Counted from the stretch's first letter, positions 9,143-17,259 are shown. The stretch is DNA of 64,000 nucleotides from an uncultured Acetatifactor sp. (GCA_934394665.1 CAKRRS010000001.1:1-64000), one strand, 5' to 3'. A program made the numbers and translations. Notes: generated by a model from the sequence alone, not told the origin.

Positions 9143-9263
9143 TCGTTCCCAAAATCAGAATTTGCAAAATGCGCAAGATATAAAACAGATGCAGAACAGA
9201 GATGTGAGATAGAAGTTCCTAAGATAATACAAATAAGAGAAATGTAAATAAGACAGATATCAA

Positions 9264-9310
9264 AAAGGGAAATACCCCGGGAGTTCATAACACTCACGGT
9301 ATTTCCCTTT
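9264..9310. terminator. bidirectional terminator between hisA and csp
   Basis: A perfect 13-bp stem (9264-9276 with 9298-9310), A-rich on one side and T-rich on the other, between convergent genes. Confidence 0.8.
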
Positions 9311-9328
9311 TGTGCGCTGTTTTTATGA

Positions 9329-9529
9329 TCAAAGCTTGGTTACGTTCACAGCCTGAGGACCCTTTTCACCGTCTATAACATCGAAAGAAACGGCAGCACC
9401 CTCTTCCAGAGTCTTGTAACCTTCCATGTTCAGTCCGCTATAGTGTACGAATACATCTTTACCGGATTCGTCAGAGATGAAACCGTAACCCTTCTGGTTG
9501 TTGAACCACTTAACTGTACCTTTGTTCAT
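9329..9529 (-). CDS. cold-shock protein (CspA family)
   Basis: A 66-aa single cold-shock domain that binds single-stranded RNA and DNA as an RNA chaperone. It starts [19 protein letters not shown] and includes RNP1 (KGYGFI) and RNP2 (VFVHY), then ends with [10 protein letters not shown], all standard. ATG 9529 has GGAGGT at 7-nt spacing. It has its own promoter and a 60-odd-nt leader, and shares a terminator with hisA. Confidence 0.95.
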   Translation of the reverse strand: MNKGTVKWFNNQKGYGFISDESGKDVFVHYSGLNMEGYKTLEEGAAVSFDVIDGEKGPQAVNVTKL

Positions 9530-9598
9530 AATAGATACCTCCAAAAATAACTTTCCTGTTCTTTTTATGCTGAGTTCCTATGATACTTCAGCAACTGC

Positions 9599-9627
9599 AT
9601 CATAGCACAGCGGCACTGAAAAGTAAA
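9599..9627 (-). promoter_or_regulatory. csp promoter with overlapping inverted repeat
   Basis: Minus strand TTTACT, 17 nt, TATGAT. The -10 box is part of a 7-bp inverted repeat (9578-9584 with 9599-9605), so a dyad covers the start region. Confidence 0.6.
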
Positions 9628-9732
9628 TAGAGGATTATGAAATATGCACAAAAAAATACAGTAAATATGTTTTAGAAATAGAAAGAAATGAAGAAATTCT
9701 TGGGAAAATATTACAAAATTGTTAAGAAATGA

Positions 9733-9761
9733 TTGCTGTAAGTGCTTTCCTGTGATAAAAT
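9733..9761 (+). promoter_or_regulatory. promoter of the LytM-like/bactofilin operon
   Basis: TTGCTG, 17-nt spacer, TAAAAT, ending 27 bp before the start codon at 9789. Confidence 0.65.
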
Positions 9762-9788
9762 GGGATGATGTTTAGCGGAGGTGACTCT

Positions 9789-10517
9789 ATGAATAGACAA
9801 AAACATAAGCGCAGATTAAACCATGTGCTGATTCTTACATCGGATGCGGCGGATGCAAATGTCAGGCAGTTCCGCGTGCGTGCCTGGATCGTGGAAGTCG
9901 TGGTACTGATCCTTTGTGTACTGATCGGCGGAGTGATCGGATACTTTATCTACGAAGGACAGCTCTGGGAGGATGTCAGTAGACGGAACCAGGAGCAGGT
10001 AGTCGCACTGGAAGAGGAGAATAAGACCCTGAGCGAACAGAACAGCAAGCTGGAAGCACAGGTTACGGAACAGGTAGAAGAAATACAGATCTTAAGTGAT
10101 ACTGTCAGCCAGAAGGTACAGAGTGAAAGCGAGTTGTCGGCAACCCTGGAAAAACAGAGCCTGCCTACAGAATTCCCCCTGACCGGATCGGCTTCCATGG
10201 AAGAAGTAACGGATGGGGACGATCCCATGTGCGTTTTCCACGCAGCGGCAGGTACGACAGTCGTAGCGGCGGCCAGCGGCTCGGTGATCGCAGTAAATGA
10301 TGATGAGACTTACGGACACAGTGTCTGGGTGGATCACGGCAACGGCTACATTACCATCTACCGGAACAAGGGAGATGCAACCGTAACGACAGGAGATTCC
10401 GTGGTACAGGGAACGACATTGTTCGTGATCGGCGAGGATAATGCAGATCTCGGATATCAGATGCAAAAAGACGGAAGCTACATTAATCCTATGGATATGC
10501 TGGCAATCAGTGGTTGA
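9789..10517 (+). CDS. membrane-anchored coiled-coil protein with degenerate LytM/M23 domain
   Basis: 242 aa. A basic N-terminus precedes one membrane segment at about 30-52 (VEVVVLILCVLIGGVIGYFI), then an extracytoplasmic coiled coil (about 65-120, EEENKTLSEQ-type heptads), then a beta-rich M23 fold (about 135-242). In active M23 enzymes zinc is held by an HxxxD motif and a later HLH. Here those places read FHAAAGTTV and LGYQMQKDG, so the zinc ligands look lost and the domain probably binds or regulates rather than cuts peptidoglycan. The GGAGGTG site fixes ATG 9789. It is followed directly by bactofilin, a pairing known for cell-shape systems. Confidence 0.85.
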   Translation: MNRQKHKRRLNHVLILTSDAADANVRQFRVRAWIVEVVVLILCVLIGGVIGYFIYEGQLWEDVSRRNQEQVVALEEENKTLSEQNSKLEAQVTEQVEEIQILSDTVSQKVQSESELSATLEKQSLPTEFPLTGSASMEEVTDGDDPMCVFHAAAGTTVVAAASGSVIAVNDDETYGHSVWVDHGNGYITIYRNKGDATVTTGDSVVQGTTLFVIGEDNADLGYQMQKDGSYINPMDMLAISG

Positions 10518-10540
10518 TTGCGGAAAGGTTTGGAAGATAC

Positions 10541-11092
10541 ATGTTAGGAAAAAAGAATGCAGACAGTAAGATGAATACACTGATCGGAGCAGGCGCACAG
10601 TTAAACGGTGATTTTACGCTGGACGGTTCTGCCAGAATCGACGGGAAAATCGGTGGAAACGTAACAGTTACCGGTAACCTGATCCTGGGAGCCGGAAGTG
10701 TGGTCACCGGTGATGTGCAGGCAGCAAGTGTGCTGATCGGCGGAGAAGTGACCGGCAATATCATTGCACCGGAAAAAGCGGAACTGACCGCTTCGGCAAA
10801 GGTACTCGGAGATATCACTACAAAAGTGATCGTCATCGATGAACATGCCGTATTTCAGGGAAAGATCGATATGAACCAGGAGGTTCCGGATAAGAAAGGA
10901 AAAGCGAGAGCCGCGAAGGCTGTACGCGCTGGACGAAAGAGCGCAAAGGCTGCCCTTGCGGAAGCTTTGAAAGAAGTAGCTGAGGAAGAAAAACGGGAAA
11001 ATCAGGAAACAACGGCAAGTGAAGTAACGGCGGAAAATGTCGCAGAGGTAAAGACAGAAAACACCGCAGAATCTGATAAGACGACAGAATAA
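10541..11092 (+). CDS. bactofilin (polymer-forming cytoskeletal protein)
   Basis: A 183-aa bactofilin. The central 90 residues form the right-handed beta-helix of hydrophobic/glycine turns (GDFTLDGSARIDGKIGGNV, then NLILGAGSVVTGDV and SVLIGGEVTGNI), which self-assembles into filaments without nucleotide. A Lys/Ala-rich segment and an acidic Glu/Thr tail follow (about 120-183). An in-frame TTG at 10514 overlaps the preceding stop, but ATG 10541 has GGAAG upstream and is preferred. Together with the LytM-like protein it likely localises envelope growth. The charged tail is longer than in minimal bactofilins and may mediate membrane or partner binding. Confidence 0.9.
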   Translation: MLGKKNADSKMNTLIGAGAQLNGDFTLDGSARIDGKIGGNVTVTGNLILGAGSVVTGDVQAASVLIGGEVTGNIIAPEKAELTASAKVLGDITTKVIVIDEHAVFQGKIDMNQEVPDKKGKARAAKAVRAGRKSAKAALAEALKEVAEEEKRENQETTASEVTAENVAEVKTENTAESDKTTE

Positions 11093-11122
11093 AAACGGAT
11101 AAAGGCATTTTTAAGGTATCAT

Positions 11123-11183
11123 AAAAAACAGGGACTGGGAAAACGCTGTATATAGGCGGCAATTTCCCAGGTCCCTGTTTTTT
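11123..11183. terminator. bidirectional terminator, bactofilin/yerC
   Basis: A roughly 20-bp stem with one bulge (11123-11142 with 11163-11183), flanked by A6 and T6, between convergent genes. Confidence 0.85.
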
Positions 11184-11187
11184 AGTT

Positions 11188-11490
11188 TTACTGTTCGTTC
11201 TCTTTTTTCTCCATACGTCCGAATACCAGTTCATAACCGTCGTTGCCGTAATTCAGGGAGCGGTTCACACGGCTGATGGTAGCGGTGCTCGCGCCGGTCT
11301 TCTCAGCAATCTCCAGATAAGTTTTTCCATCCTTCAACATGGCGGCAACTTCAAAACGCTGAGACAGGGAAAGCAGCTCATTCACCGTACACAGATCTTC
11401 AAAGAAACTGTAGCATTCCTCCCGGGACTGCAGACATAATACTGCATCAAAGAGCGAATCCACAGCGTCCGTCTTGATTTTTTTATTCAT
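11188..11490 (-). CDS. TrpR-like regulator of the YerC/YecD family
   Basis: A 100-aa, all-helical DNA-binding protein of the Trp-repressor superfamily. The helix-turn-helix lies at about 60-82 (YLEIAEKTGASTATISRVNR), preceded by the typical LFDAVLCLQSREECYSFFEDLC and ELLSLSQRFEVAAML helices. ATG 11490 with AAAGGTG at 8 nt is better than an upstream GTG at 11499 that would touch the site. Ligand and targets of this family are largely unknown. An inverted repeat in its own leader (11511-11527) suggests autoregulation. Confidence 0.88.
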   Translation of the reverse strand: MNKKIKTDAVDSLFDAVLCLQSREECYSFFEDLCTVNELLSLSQRFEVAAMLKDGKTYLEIAEKTGASTATISRVNRSLNYGNDGYELVFGRMEKKENEQ

Positions 11491-11510
11491 GTTCGACACA
11501 CCTTTCCATA

Positions 11511-11568
11511 GTTGTAAAAACTACAACGAAACTATCTTTATTTTAGCATACTAAAGTTGTAAAGTAAA
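11511..11568 (-). promoter_or_regulatory. yerC promoter with dyad GTTGTA-N5-TACAAC
   Basis: Promoter TTTACT, 17 nt, TAAAAT on the minus strand (11540-11568). Downstream of the start region is a perfect dyad (GTTGTA 11511-11516, TACAAC 11522-11527), and a further GTTGTAAAG half-site overlaps the -35/spacer at 11556. This is a plausible operator for the YerC product. Confidence 0.55.
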
Positions 11569-11632
11569 GATGCGCGGTGAAATAGTTATAAAATCTTCAT
11601 AATTATGCGCAATAAGATAAAAGTTGCAACTG

Positions 11633-11661
11633 TTGACATGTAGTTTTGAATACTATATAAT
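11633..11661 (+). promoter_or_regulatory. strong promoter of the DUF1836 gene
   Basis: TTGACA, exactly 17 nt, TATAAT. This is a consensus sigma-A promoter and implies a leader of about 165 nt. Confidence 0.85.
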
Positions 11662-11715
11662 GAATGCAAAAAGAAACAAGTGGACACATAGTGTACATTT
11701 GTTTTCTTACATTCA

Positions 11716-11814
11716 TTAACGAGAGAACCGTCTGCGAAGCAGACGATAGAGCGCGAAGCACGGGTTCTCGAGTTAATTCAACCGGGAGCAAATATTTTCC
11801 CGGCAGCTATTTGC
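11716..11814 (+). promoter_or_regulatory. structured 5' leader with GCGAAGC hairpins and alternative stems
   Basis: A three-way-junction-like element: outer arms TTAAC/GTTAA and GAGAACC/GGTTCTC enclose a perfect CGTCTGC-GAA-GCAGACG hairpin (11729-11745) and a second GCGAAGC hairpin (11753-11759). Just after it, CCGGGA (11782-11787) can pair with TCCCGG (11798-11803), while GCAAATA (11788-11794) can pair with TATTTGC (11808-11814). These last two stems interlock, so they either exclude each other or form a pseudoknot. No known riboswitch matches. Confidence 0.6.
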
Positions 11815-11835
11815 AGAAAGGACAGCAGGACAATT

Positions 11836-12477
11836 ATGGCGGCAACCACAGAAGAATTATTGCAGACGATTTTACAGAGTCTGGAGAAAGTAGAATATAT
11901 CAAATCGGAAGATATTCCGAATATTGATCTGTATATGGATCAGGTGCTGACCTTTATGGACAGAAAACTTCGTTCCGCAGTCCGTCCCCAGACGGAAGAC
12001 CATGCGCTGACCAAGACCATGATCAATAATTATGCGAAGAACGATCTGCTGCCTCCACCGGTAAAAAAGAAATATTCCAAAGAGCATGTGTTACTGCTCA
12101 TTTTCATTTACTACTATAAAGGTGTCATTCCCATGAATGAGATCCAGACACTTTTACAGCCGCTGACAGAGCGGTATTTCCAAAATGGTCAGGAGTTTGA
12201 TCTGGAAAGCGTCTACAAGGAAGTTGTATCTCTGGAGAAGGAACAGTTAGAGTACCTGAAAAAAGATGTTGTGGAGAAATTCCACAGAGCAGCGAATTCT
12301 TTTGCCGGGGTGACCGGACAGGAGCAGGAGTTTTTACAGAAATTCGCTTTGATCTGCCTGTTAAGTTTTGATGTTTACATGAAGAAAATGCTCGTGGAAC
12401 AGCTGGTGAACGAACTGGCGGATTCACAGAAAACACAGACGCCGGAGAAGGAGTCCCATAAGAAGAAAAATCAATAA
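11836..12477 (+). CDS. DUF1836 domain protein
   Basis: A 213-aa protein of the DUF1836 family, common in Clostridia and Bacilli. The N-terminal part has a MerR-like winged HTH pattern (LTKTMINNYAKNDLLPPP, then KKKYSKEHVLLLIFIYYYKG), the family signature, at about 58-95. The C-terminal 90 residues are helical and of unknown role. It has its own consensus promoter and a long structured leader, so expression is probably controlled after initiation. The DNA-binding role is inferred from the HTH pattern only. Confidence 0.88.
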   Translation: MAATTEELLQTILQSLEKVEYIKSEDIPNIDLYMDQVLTFMDRKLRSAVRPQTEDHALTKTMINNYAKNDLLPPPVKKKYSKEHVLLLIFIYYYKGVIPMNEIQTLLQPLTERYFQNGQEFDLESVYKEVVSLEKEQLEYLKKDVVEKFHRAANSFAGVTGQEQEFLQKFALICLLSFDVYMKKMLVEQLVNELADSQKTQTPEKESHKKKNQ

Positions 12478-12488
12478 GGGGTCATCAA

Positions 12489-13247
12489 ATGAAAGCAATG
12501 ATGGATCTGCATACGCATACTCTGGCAGCAGGGCATGCGTATAGTACGTTAAAGGAAAATATAGAATCGGCAATGGCGGCCGGACTTCGGTACCTCGGAC
12601 TGAGTGAACACGGTCCAAGCGCACCCGGCGGGCCACATGAATTCTTTTTCGGCAATTACAAAGTAATTCCCAGAGAATATGATTATGTGGACAATACAGA
12701 CAAAGTAATGCCTGTGGAGGGCGGAAGGTTACGTCTGTTGTGCGGCGTGGAAGCAAATATCAGTGACATAAACGGAACATTGGATCTGGAGAAACGTTAT
12801 CTGCAAAAAATGGATTATGCGATAGCGAGCCTTCATATTTTTGCGTTTACCCCGGGAAGCCGTAAGGAAAACACAATGGCCTCTGTCAGGGGATTCCGGA
12901 ACCCGTATGTGAAAATCCTGGGGCACCCGGATGACGGCAGATTTCCGTTGGATTATGATCTGTTGGTGCGGGAGGCACGGAAAGCACAGGTTGCACTGGA
13001 AGTGAACAATTCCTCGTTAAATCCAAAGTCCTCCAGAAAAGGCGGCAGAGAAAATATCACAGAACTCTTAAAGACTTGCATGAAGTACGGACAACCTGTT
13101 ATAATGGGAACGGACAGCCATATCTGTTATGCAATCGGTGATTTTACGGAAGCGGAAGCATTGATGCGTGAAATCGGTTTTCCGAAGGAACTGGTATTAA
13201 ATTACGATCCGGAGAACATTTGCAAACTGATCAACATAGCACTATAG
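12489..13247 (+). CDS. PHP-domain metal-dependent phosphatase (YcdX-like)
   Basis: A 252-aa PHP-fold phosphoesterase. Metal-binding motifs appear in order: DLHTHT (6-11), LSEHGPS near 38, GVEANI near 82, ASLHIF near 116, GHPDDGR near 142 and GTDSHICY near 209. These supply the His/Asp/Glu ligands of the trinuclear site. The size and order fit the YcdX subgroup rather than polymerase-associated PHP or histidinol phosphatase. Start ATG 12489 has AAGGGG upstream. It lies 11 bp after DUF1836 and is probably in its transcript. Confidence 0.9.
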   Translation: MKAMMDLHTHTLAAGHAYSTLKENIESAMAAGLRYLGLSEHGPSAPGGPHEFFFGNYKVIPREYDYVDNTDKVMPVEGGRLRLLCGVEANISDINGTLDLEKRYLQKMDYAIASLHIFAFTPGSRKENTMASVRGFRNPYVKILGHPDDGRFPLDYDLLVREARKAQVALEVNNSSLNPKSSRKGGRENITELLKTCMKYGQPVIMGTDSHICYAIGDFTEAEALMREIGFPKELVLNYDPENICKLINIAL

Positions 13248-13326
13248 CTTATAATAAATAATACAGGCGAAGAGCCGGAAAAGCCGTATTACGGCATGCC
13301 CCGGAAATGGGCGGATAGGAGAACAA

Positions 13327-13746
13327 ATGAAAGACGCAAATTGTGGATACTGTATGAGAGGGGAATTGCTGGACAAGTTCGGCATTTTCATCTGTGATCT
13401 GAAGGTGAGCAGCCTGATCCTGTTCAAGGAGCAGAGCCATCCCGGCAGATGTATCGTGGCATATAAGGATCATGTCAGCGAGATCGTGGATATCAGTGAG
13501 GAAGAGAGAAGACTGTTCTTCGAAGATGTGGCACATGCGGCAAAAGCCATTCATGCAGCATTCCATCCCGATAAATTAAACTATGGTGCTTACGGTGATA
13601 CCGGCTGTCACCTGCATATGCACCTGTGCCCGAAGTATAAGGACGGTTTTGAATGGGGAGGCACTTTTGAGATGAACCCCGGCAAGACGTTACTGACCGA
13701 CGCGGAATATCAGGAGATGATCGATAAGATCAAGGCAAATCTGTAG
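13327..13746 (+). CDS. HIT family nucleotide hydrolase/transferase
   Basis: 139 aa. The histidine triad HLHMHLCPK is near residues 97-105, and the front half has the family's HPGRCIVAYKDHVSEI segment. HIT enzymes act on AMP-linked nucleotides (Hint/Fhit-like). The N-terminal CGYC pair might bind metal, as in some HIT proteins. GAGGA-type site before ATG 13327. The upstream 79 bp hold a GC-rich hairpin-forming stretch. Substrate unknown. Confidence 0.9.
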   Translation: MKDANCGYCMRGELLDKFGIFICDLKVSSLILFKEQSHPGRCIVAYKDHVSEIVDISEEERRLFFEDVAHAAKAIHAAFHPDKLNYGAYGDTGCHLHMHLCPKYKDGFEWGGTFEMNPGKTLLTDAEYQEMIDKIKANL

Positions 13747-13761
13747 GACAGGCACATAATT

Positions 13762-13832
13762 TCCTCCCGGAACATAGGATGTAGCTATAGCCTGATCGTC
13801 AAGAAACGGACGATCACTATAGAAAGGGAGGA
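13762..13832 (+). promoter_or_regulatory. leader hairpin that sequesters the ribosome binding site
   Basis: TCCTCCC (13762-13768) is complementary to the ribosome binding site GGGAGGA (13826-13832). Between them an inner stem forms: CTATAG (13785-13790) with CTATAG (13817-13822), and TGATCGTC (13793-13800) with GACGATCA (13809-13816). The fold would hide the start of the following gene. Confidence 0.6.
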
Positions 13833-13836
13833 TCCT

Positions 13837-14889
13837 ATGAAAAAGATGTTTGCAAAAAGAAACGCAGCGAAAAGAATGACTGCGAAAAAAACAATGATAA
13901 CCGCACTTGTTGTGACGCTTACGCTGCCTGCATTGACAGGCTGTGGGGAAGCCGGACAGACAGGTGGGACAAAGAAGACCAGAGTGGTGCTCAATGAAGT
14001 AGCCCACTCTGTTTTTTATGCGCCGATGTATGTGGCAATCGAGGAGGGGTATTTCACAGATGCTGGAATTGACTTAGAGCTGGTCACCGGATTCGGTGCG
14101 GATAAGACAATGACGGCGGTACTCACCGGGGAAGCGGATATCGGATTCATGGGCAGTGAGAGTACCATCTACACTTATGCCGGAGGTACCGGGGACTATG
14201 TGGTGAACTTTGCACAGCTGACGCAACGTGCGGGAAATTTTCTGGTGGCGAGAGAACCGATAGATGATTTTAGGTGGGATATGCTGAAAGGAAAAACGGT
14301 TCTGGGCGGCAGAGCCGGTGGCATGCCGGAAATGGTATTTGAATATATTCTGGAAAAGCAAAGTATCGATCCAAAAACAGATCTTACGATTGATCAGAGT
14401 ATTGATTTCGGTTCCACGGCAGCAGCTTTTTCCGGTGGACAGGGAGATTTTACCGTGGAATTTGAGCCGCATGCAACGTTACTGGAGCAAAAAGGGGACG
14501 GATACGTTGTGGCTTCGCTGGGAGAAGATTCCGGTTATGTGCCCTACACTTCTTTTTCGGCAAAAAAGAGCTATCTGGAACAAAATGCGGAAACTATTCA
14601 GGCTTTCACCGACGCTTTACAGCAGGGCATGAACTATGTGCGGGAGCACAGCGCAGAGGAAATTGCCAAATGCATTGCACCGCAGTTTGCCGGGACGGAA
14701 AGTGATACACTGACAGCAATCGTGGCACGGTATCAGGGGCAGGATACTTGGAAAGAAGACCTGATCTTCCAAAAGGATGCATTTGATCTGTTGCAGAATA
14801 TTCTGGAGGATTCCGATGTGTTAAAAGAGAGAGTGCCTTATGAAACACTGGTAAATACAGAATTTGCACAGAAAGCGGCAGAAAAATGA
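13837..14889 (+). CDS. ABC-type solute-binding lipoprotein (NMT1/THI5/SsuA-like)
   Basis: A 350-aa extracytoplasmic binding protein. A lipoprotein signal ends at LPALTGC (Cys about 29). The mature part starts with VVLNEVAHSVFYAPMYVAIEEGYF and continues LELVTGFGADKTMTAVLTGEADIGFMG, the NMT1/SsuA/ThiY signature for pyrimidine, sulfonate or nitrate-type ligands. No ATPase or permease gene lies nearby, so it is an orphan component that must use a permease encoded elsewhere. The leader can hide its ribosome binding site. The ligand cannot be told from sequence. Confidence 0.88.
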   Translation: MKKMFAKRNAAKRMTAKKTMITALVVTLTLPALTGCGEAGQTGGTKKTRVVLNEVAHSVFYAPMYVAIEEGYFTDAGIDLELVTGFGADKTMTAVLTGEADIGFMGSESTIYTYAGGTGDYVVNFAQLTQRAGNFLVAREPIDDFRWDMLKGKTVLGGRAGGMPEMVFEYILEKQSIDPKTDLTIDQSIDFGSTAAAFSGGQGDFTVEFEPHATLLEQKGDGYVVASLGEDSGYVPYTSFSAKKSYLEQNAETIQAFTDALQQGMNYVREHSAEEIAKCIAPQFAGTESDTLTAIVARYQGQDTWKEDLIFQKDAFDLLQNILEDSDVLKERVPYETLVNTEFAQKAAEK

Positions 14890-14981
14890 GACATTGTATG
14901 ATAGAGTGCCGGGAAATAAGATTTTGAATGACAGAAAAATTAAAGAAGAATTGATGCAGTGGTAAAATAAGTCCATGAAAG

Positions 14982-15006
14982 GGAGGAGGATCAAACATCC
15001 TCCTCC
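14982..15006. terminator. stem-loop between convergent genes
   Basis: A 10-bp perfect GGAGGAGGAT stem with a 5-nt loop that overlaps the last codons of the minus-strand HTH gene. T-runs are poor on both sides, so termination efficiency is uncertain. Confidence 0.45.
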
Positions 15007-15488
15007 TTGATGTGGATATTTTTGATTGCCCACAGCTTCAGTGCTTTGGCATTGGTACTGATCTTTTCCAGGGAATCCAGGATATCCTGGAATGCAGGAC
15101 GTTCATCTTCGGAGATGACACCGTCTTCGGAAATCGCGATCAGGGAAGCACGGAGCGTATCGATGTCTTTCAGGGAACCGAGCACTTTTAATGCCAGTCT
15201 GTCAAAGTCCACGATATCTACCTCAGATACGCTGCTGCGTCCTATGGGACATTCTTTGGCACAGTAGGAGTTGCACAGTTCCGGCGTGTTGTAGGCATCT
15301 GCCATGGCCTTGACTTCTTCGGGATAGGGAGCAATGGTATCCAGTTCGATCCTGGCCAGTCTGGTACGGTCGATACCGACCAGTTCGGCAGCTTTTTCGC
15401 GGCTGCTGAAGTCGGGATTCGACCCGGCAGCCTCGCAACGTGCAAGATAGTACATATTATCAGCGGCTTTTGTAGCTTTTTTACCCAT
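14991..15488 (-). CDS. HTH (XRE-like) transcriptional regulator
   Basis: 165 aa. The N-terminal half reads as a lambda-repressor-type HTH (YYLARCEAAG, SSREKAAELVGIDRTRLARIE, then PYPEEVKAMADAY), with the recognition helix around DRTRLARIE. A cysteine cluster follows at about 78-90 (CNSYCAKECPIG), which could bind a metal or Fe-S cofactor, although the first cysteines are not paired as in known families. The C-terminal half is a helical domain rich in Asp/Glu. No target is evident. Confidence 0.8.
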   Translation of the reverse strand: MGKKATKAADNMYYLARCEAAGSNPDFSSREKAAELVGIDRTRLARIELDTIAPYPEEVKAMADAYNTPELCNSYCAKECPIGRSSVSEVDIVDFDRLALKVLGSLKDIDTLRASLIAISEDGVISEDERPAFQDILDSLEKISTNAKALKLWAIKNIHIKEEDV

Positions 15489-15725
15489 TTTGTTTTGTTT
15501 CCCTTTCGTATATTATGATGTTGTGGTGAAAACAACCGGACTATGATACTTATCTATGATTCACAAGCATATGGTATGGTTATCCCATTTTATACAAAAC
15601 TCTTTGGGAGAACTCGGATTTTCAACCACATAGGTTACGTCACATCTTACGTAAGACAGTTTAGTGGAAAAGAAACACATTGTAAAGAAAAATTGACAAT
15701 ATTGATGATATTTTACGAAAAGCAG

Positions 15726-15754
15726 TTGAGGGAATGTGTAAAATTTGCTAAAAT
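15726..15754 (+). promoter_or_regulatory. promoter of the SPFH gene
   Basis: TTGAGG, 17 nt, TAAAAT. The remainder of the 317-bp gap 15489-15805 is AT-rich and I see no gene in it. Confidence 0.65.
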
Positions 15755-15805
15755 GTAAGAGATGTGAAAAAAATGATTTTTCATACATAAAACGGAGGTG
15801 CGGTA

Positions 15806-17158
15806 ATGGGTTTAGTCAGAGCGGCAAAAGATGCGATCAGCAGCATGATGGCTGATCAGTGGAGAGAGTATTTTTATTGTGATTCCCTTTCCAATGATGT
15901 GCTGGTGGTAAAAGGACAGCAGCGTGTAACAAACGGAAGAAACAGCAATACCAAGGGCGTGGAGAATATCATTTCCAACGGCTCTATTATAGCAGTCAAC
16001 GAAGGTCAGTGTATGATCATCGTGGATCAGGGCGGAATCGTAGAATTCTGTGCGGATGCCGGTGAATTCGTATATGATGCTTCCACAGAGCCCAGTTTAT
16101 TCTATGGAAGTCTTGGTGAGAGCGTTAAGAATACTTTTTCCAATATCGGAAAGCGTTTTACTTTTGGCGGTAATGCGGCAAAGGATCAGAGAGTATATTT
16201 CTTCAATATCAAAGAGGTCATGAACAATCTCTTCGGTACGGCAAGCCCGATCCCTTTCCGTGTCATTGATAAAAACATCGGACTGGATCTGGATACTTCC
16301 TTAAGATGTAACGGTGAGTATTCCTTCCGTCTCATCGATCCTCTGTTATTTTATAAAAATGTATGCGGTAATGTGACCGAGGCTTATACCAGAACCGAAC
16401 TGGTGGCAAAGATGAAGGCAGAGCTGTTGACGGCATTGCAGCCGGCACTGGCCAAAATCTCCGCATTGGGCGTACGTCCCAGCGAAATCCCGGCGCATAC
16501 CGAGGAACTGACGGAAGCTCTGCAGGAAGAGCTTTCCGATCTGTGGACGAAGCTTCGCGGTATCGAGATCGTTACCTTCAACATTAATTCTGCGAAGATC
16601 CCCGATGAGGATGCGAAGACGATTGCAGATCTGCAGAGAACCGCAGTACTGCGCAATACCGGTATGGCAGCAGCTACCATGACTGCTGCACAGGCAGAGG
16701 CTATGAAGATGGCAGCATCCAATACCTCAACAGGTCCCATGATGGCATTTGCAGGCATGAATATGGCAAATATGGTAGGCGGTATCAACGCCGGACAGCT
16801 GTATCAGATGGACGCACAGCAGAATGGTATGGGAATGCAGCAGGCAGCCGCACAGGCTCCCGAGCAGCCTCACATGCAGGCACCGGTTCTGGGCTGGACC
16901 TGCAGCTGCGGCAAGGCAGATAACCGCGGTAAGTTCTGTTCCGAGTGCGGCGCACCCAAGCCTTCTGATGCCGGCTGGACCTGCAGCTGCGGCGCAGTAA
17001 ATCAGGGCAAATTCTGTTCCGAATGTGGAGCTAAGAAGCCGGAAGGAGCACCGATTTATAAGTGCGACAAATGCGGCTGGGAGCCGGAAGATCCCGCACA
17101 TCCTCCTAAGTTCTGTCCGGAGTGCGGTGATCCGTTTGATGAGAATGACAGAGCATAA
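15806..17158 (+). CDS. SPFH/Band-7 domain protein with C-terminal zinc ribbons (YdjI-like)
   Basis: 450 aa. The N-terminal 285 residues resemble the YdjI branch of the SPFH (flotillin/stomatin) superfamily: WREYFYCDSLSNDVLVVKG and a long IVEFCADAGEFVYDAS beta region. There is no membrane segment. An Ala/Met-rich linker follows (about 290-365), then three zinc ribbons with CxC or CxxC pairs (GWTCSCGKAD, GWTCSCGAVN, YKCDKCGWEP, each with a distal CSECG or CPECG). In B. subtilis, YdjI works with the PspA-family envelope-stress proteins; no PspA is adjacent here. The next gene is a zinc-ribbon membrane protein, probably its partner. Confidence 0.85.
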   Translation: MGLVRAAKDAISSMMADQWREYFYCDSLSNDVLVVKGQQRVTNGRNSNTKGVENIISNGSIIAVNEGQCMIIVDQGGIVEFCADAGEFVYDASTEPSLFYGSLGESVKNTFSNIGKRFTFGGNAAKDQRVYFFNIKEVMNNLFGTASPIPFRVIDKNIGLDLDTSLRCNGEYSFRLIDPLLFYKNVCGNVTEAYTRTELVAKMKAELLTALQPALAKISALGVRPSEIPAHTEELTEALQEELSDLWTKLRGIEIVTFNINSAKIPDEDAKTIADLQRTAVLRNTGMAAATMTAAQAEAMKMAASNTSTGPMMAFAGMNMANMVGGINAGQLYQMDAQQNGMGMQQAAAQAPEQPHMQAPVLGWTCSCGKADNRGKFCSECGAPKPSDAGWTCSCGAVNQGKFCSECGAKKPEGAPIYKCDKCGWEPEDPAHPPKFCPECGDPFDENDRA

Positions 17159-17188
17159 GCATTTTTTGAACTATATTTAGAAAACAGC

Positions 17189-17222
17189 AGTACAGCGGAT
17201 GCCTTTTGGCGTCTGCTGTACT
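17189..17222 (+). terminator. 15-bp stem-loop after the SPFH gene
   Basis: AGTACAGC pairs with GCTGTACT, continued by a G-C-rich inner stem to a TTTT loop. Only a TTT follows, so it may be a partial terminator or an mRNA 3'-end stabiliser. Confidence 0.55.
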
Positions 17223-17259
17223 TTGCTGTCAATCATTTGTAAATGAAGAGAGAAAACGA

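Noticed and set aside
11664..11927. 87-aa frame through the DUF1836 leader
   Set aside because: It runs through the hairpins and overlaps the real gene out of frame; no family similarity.
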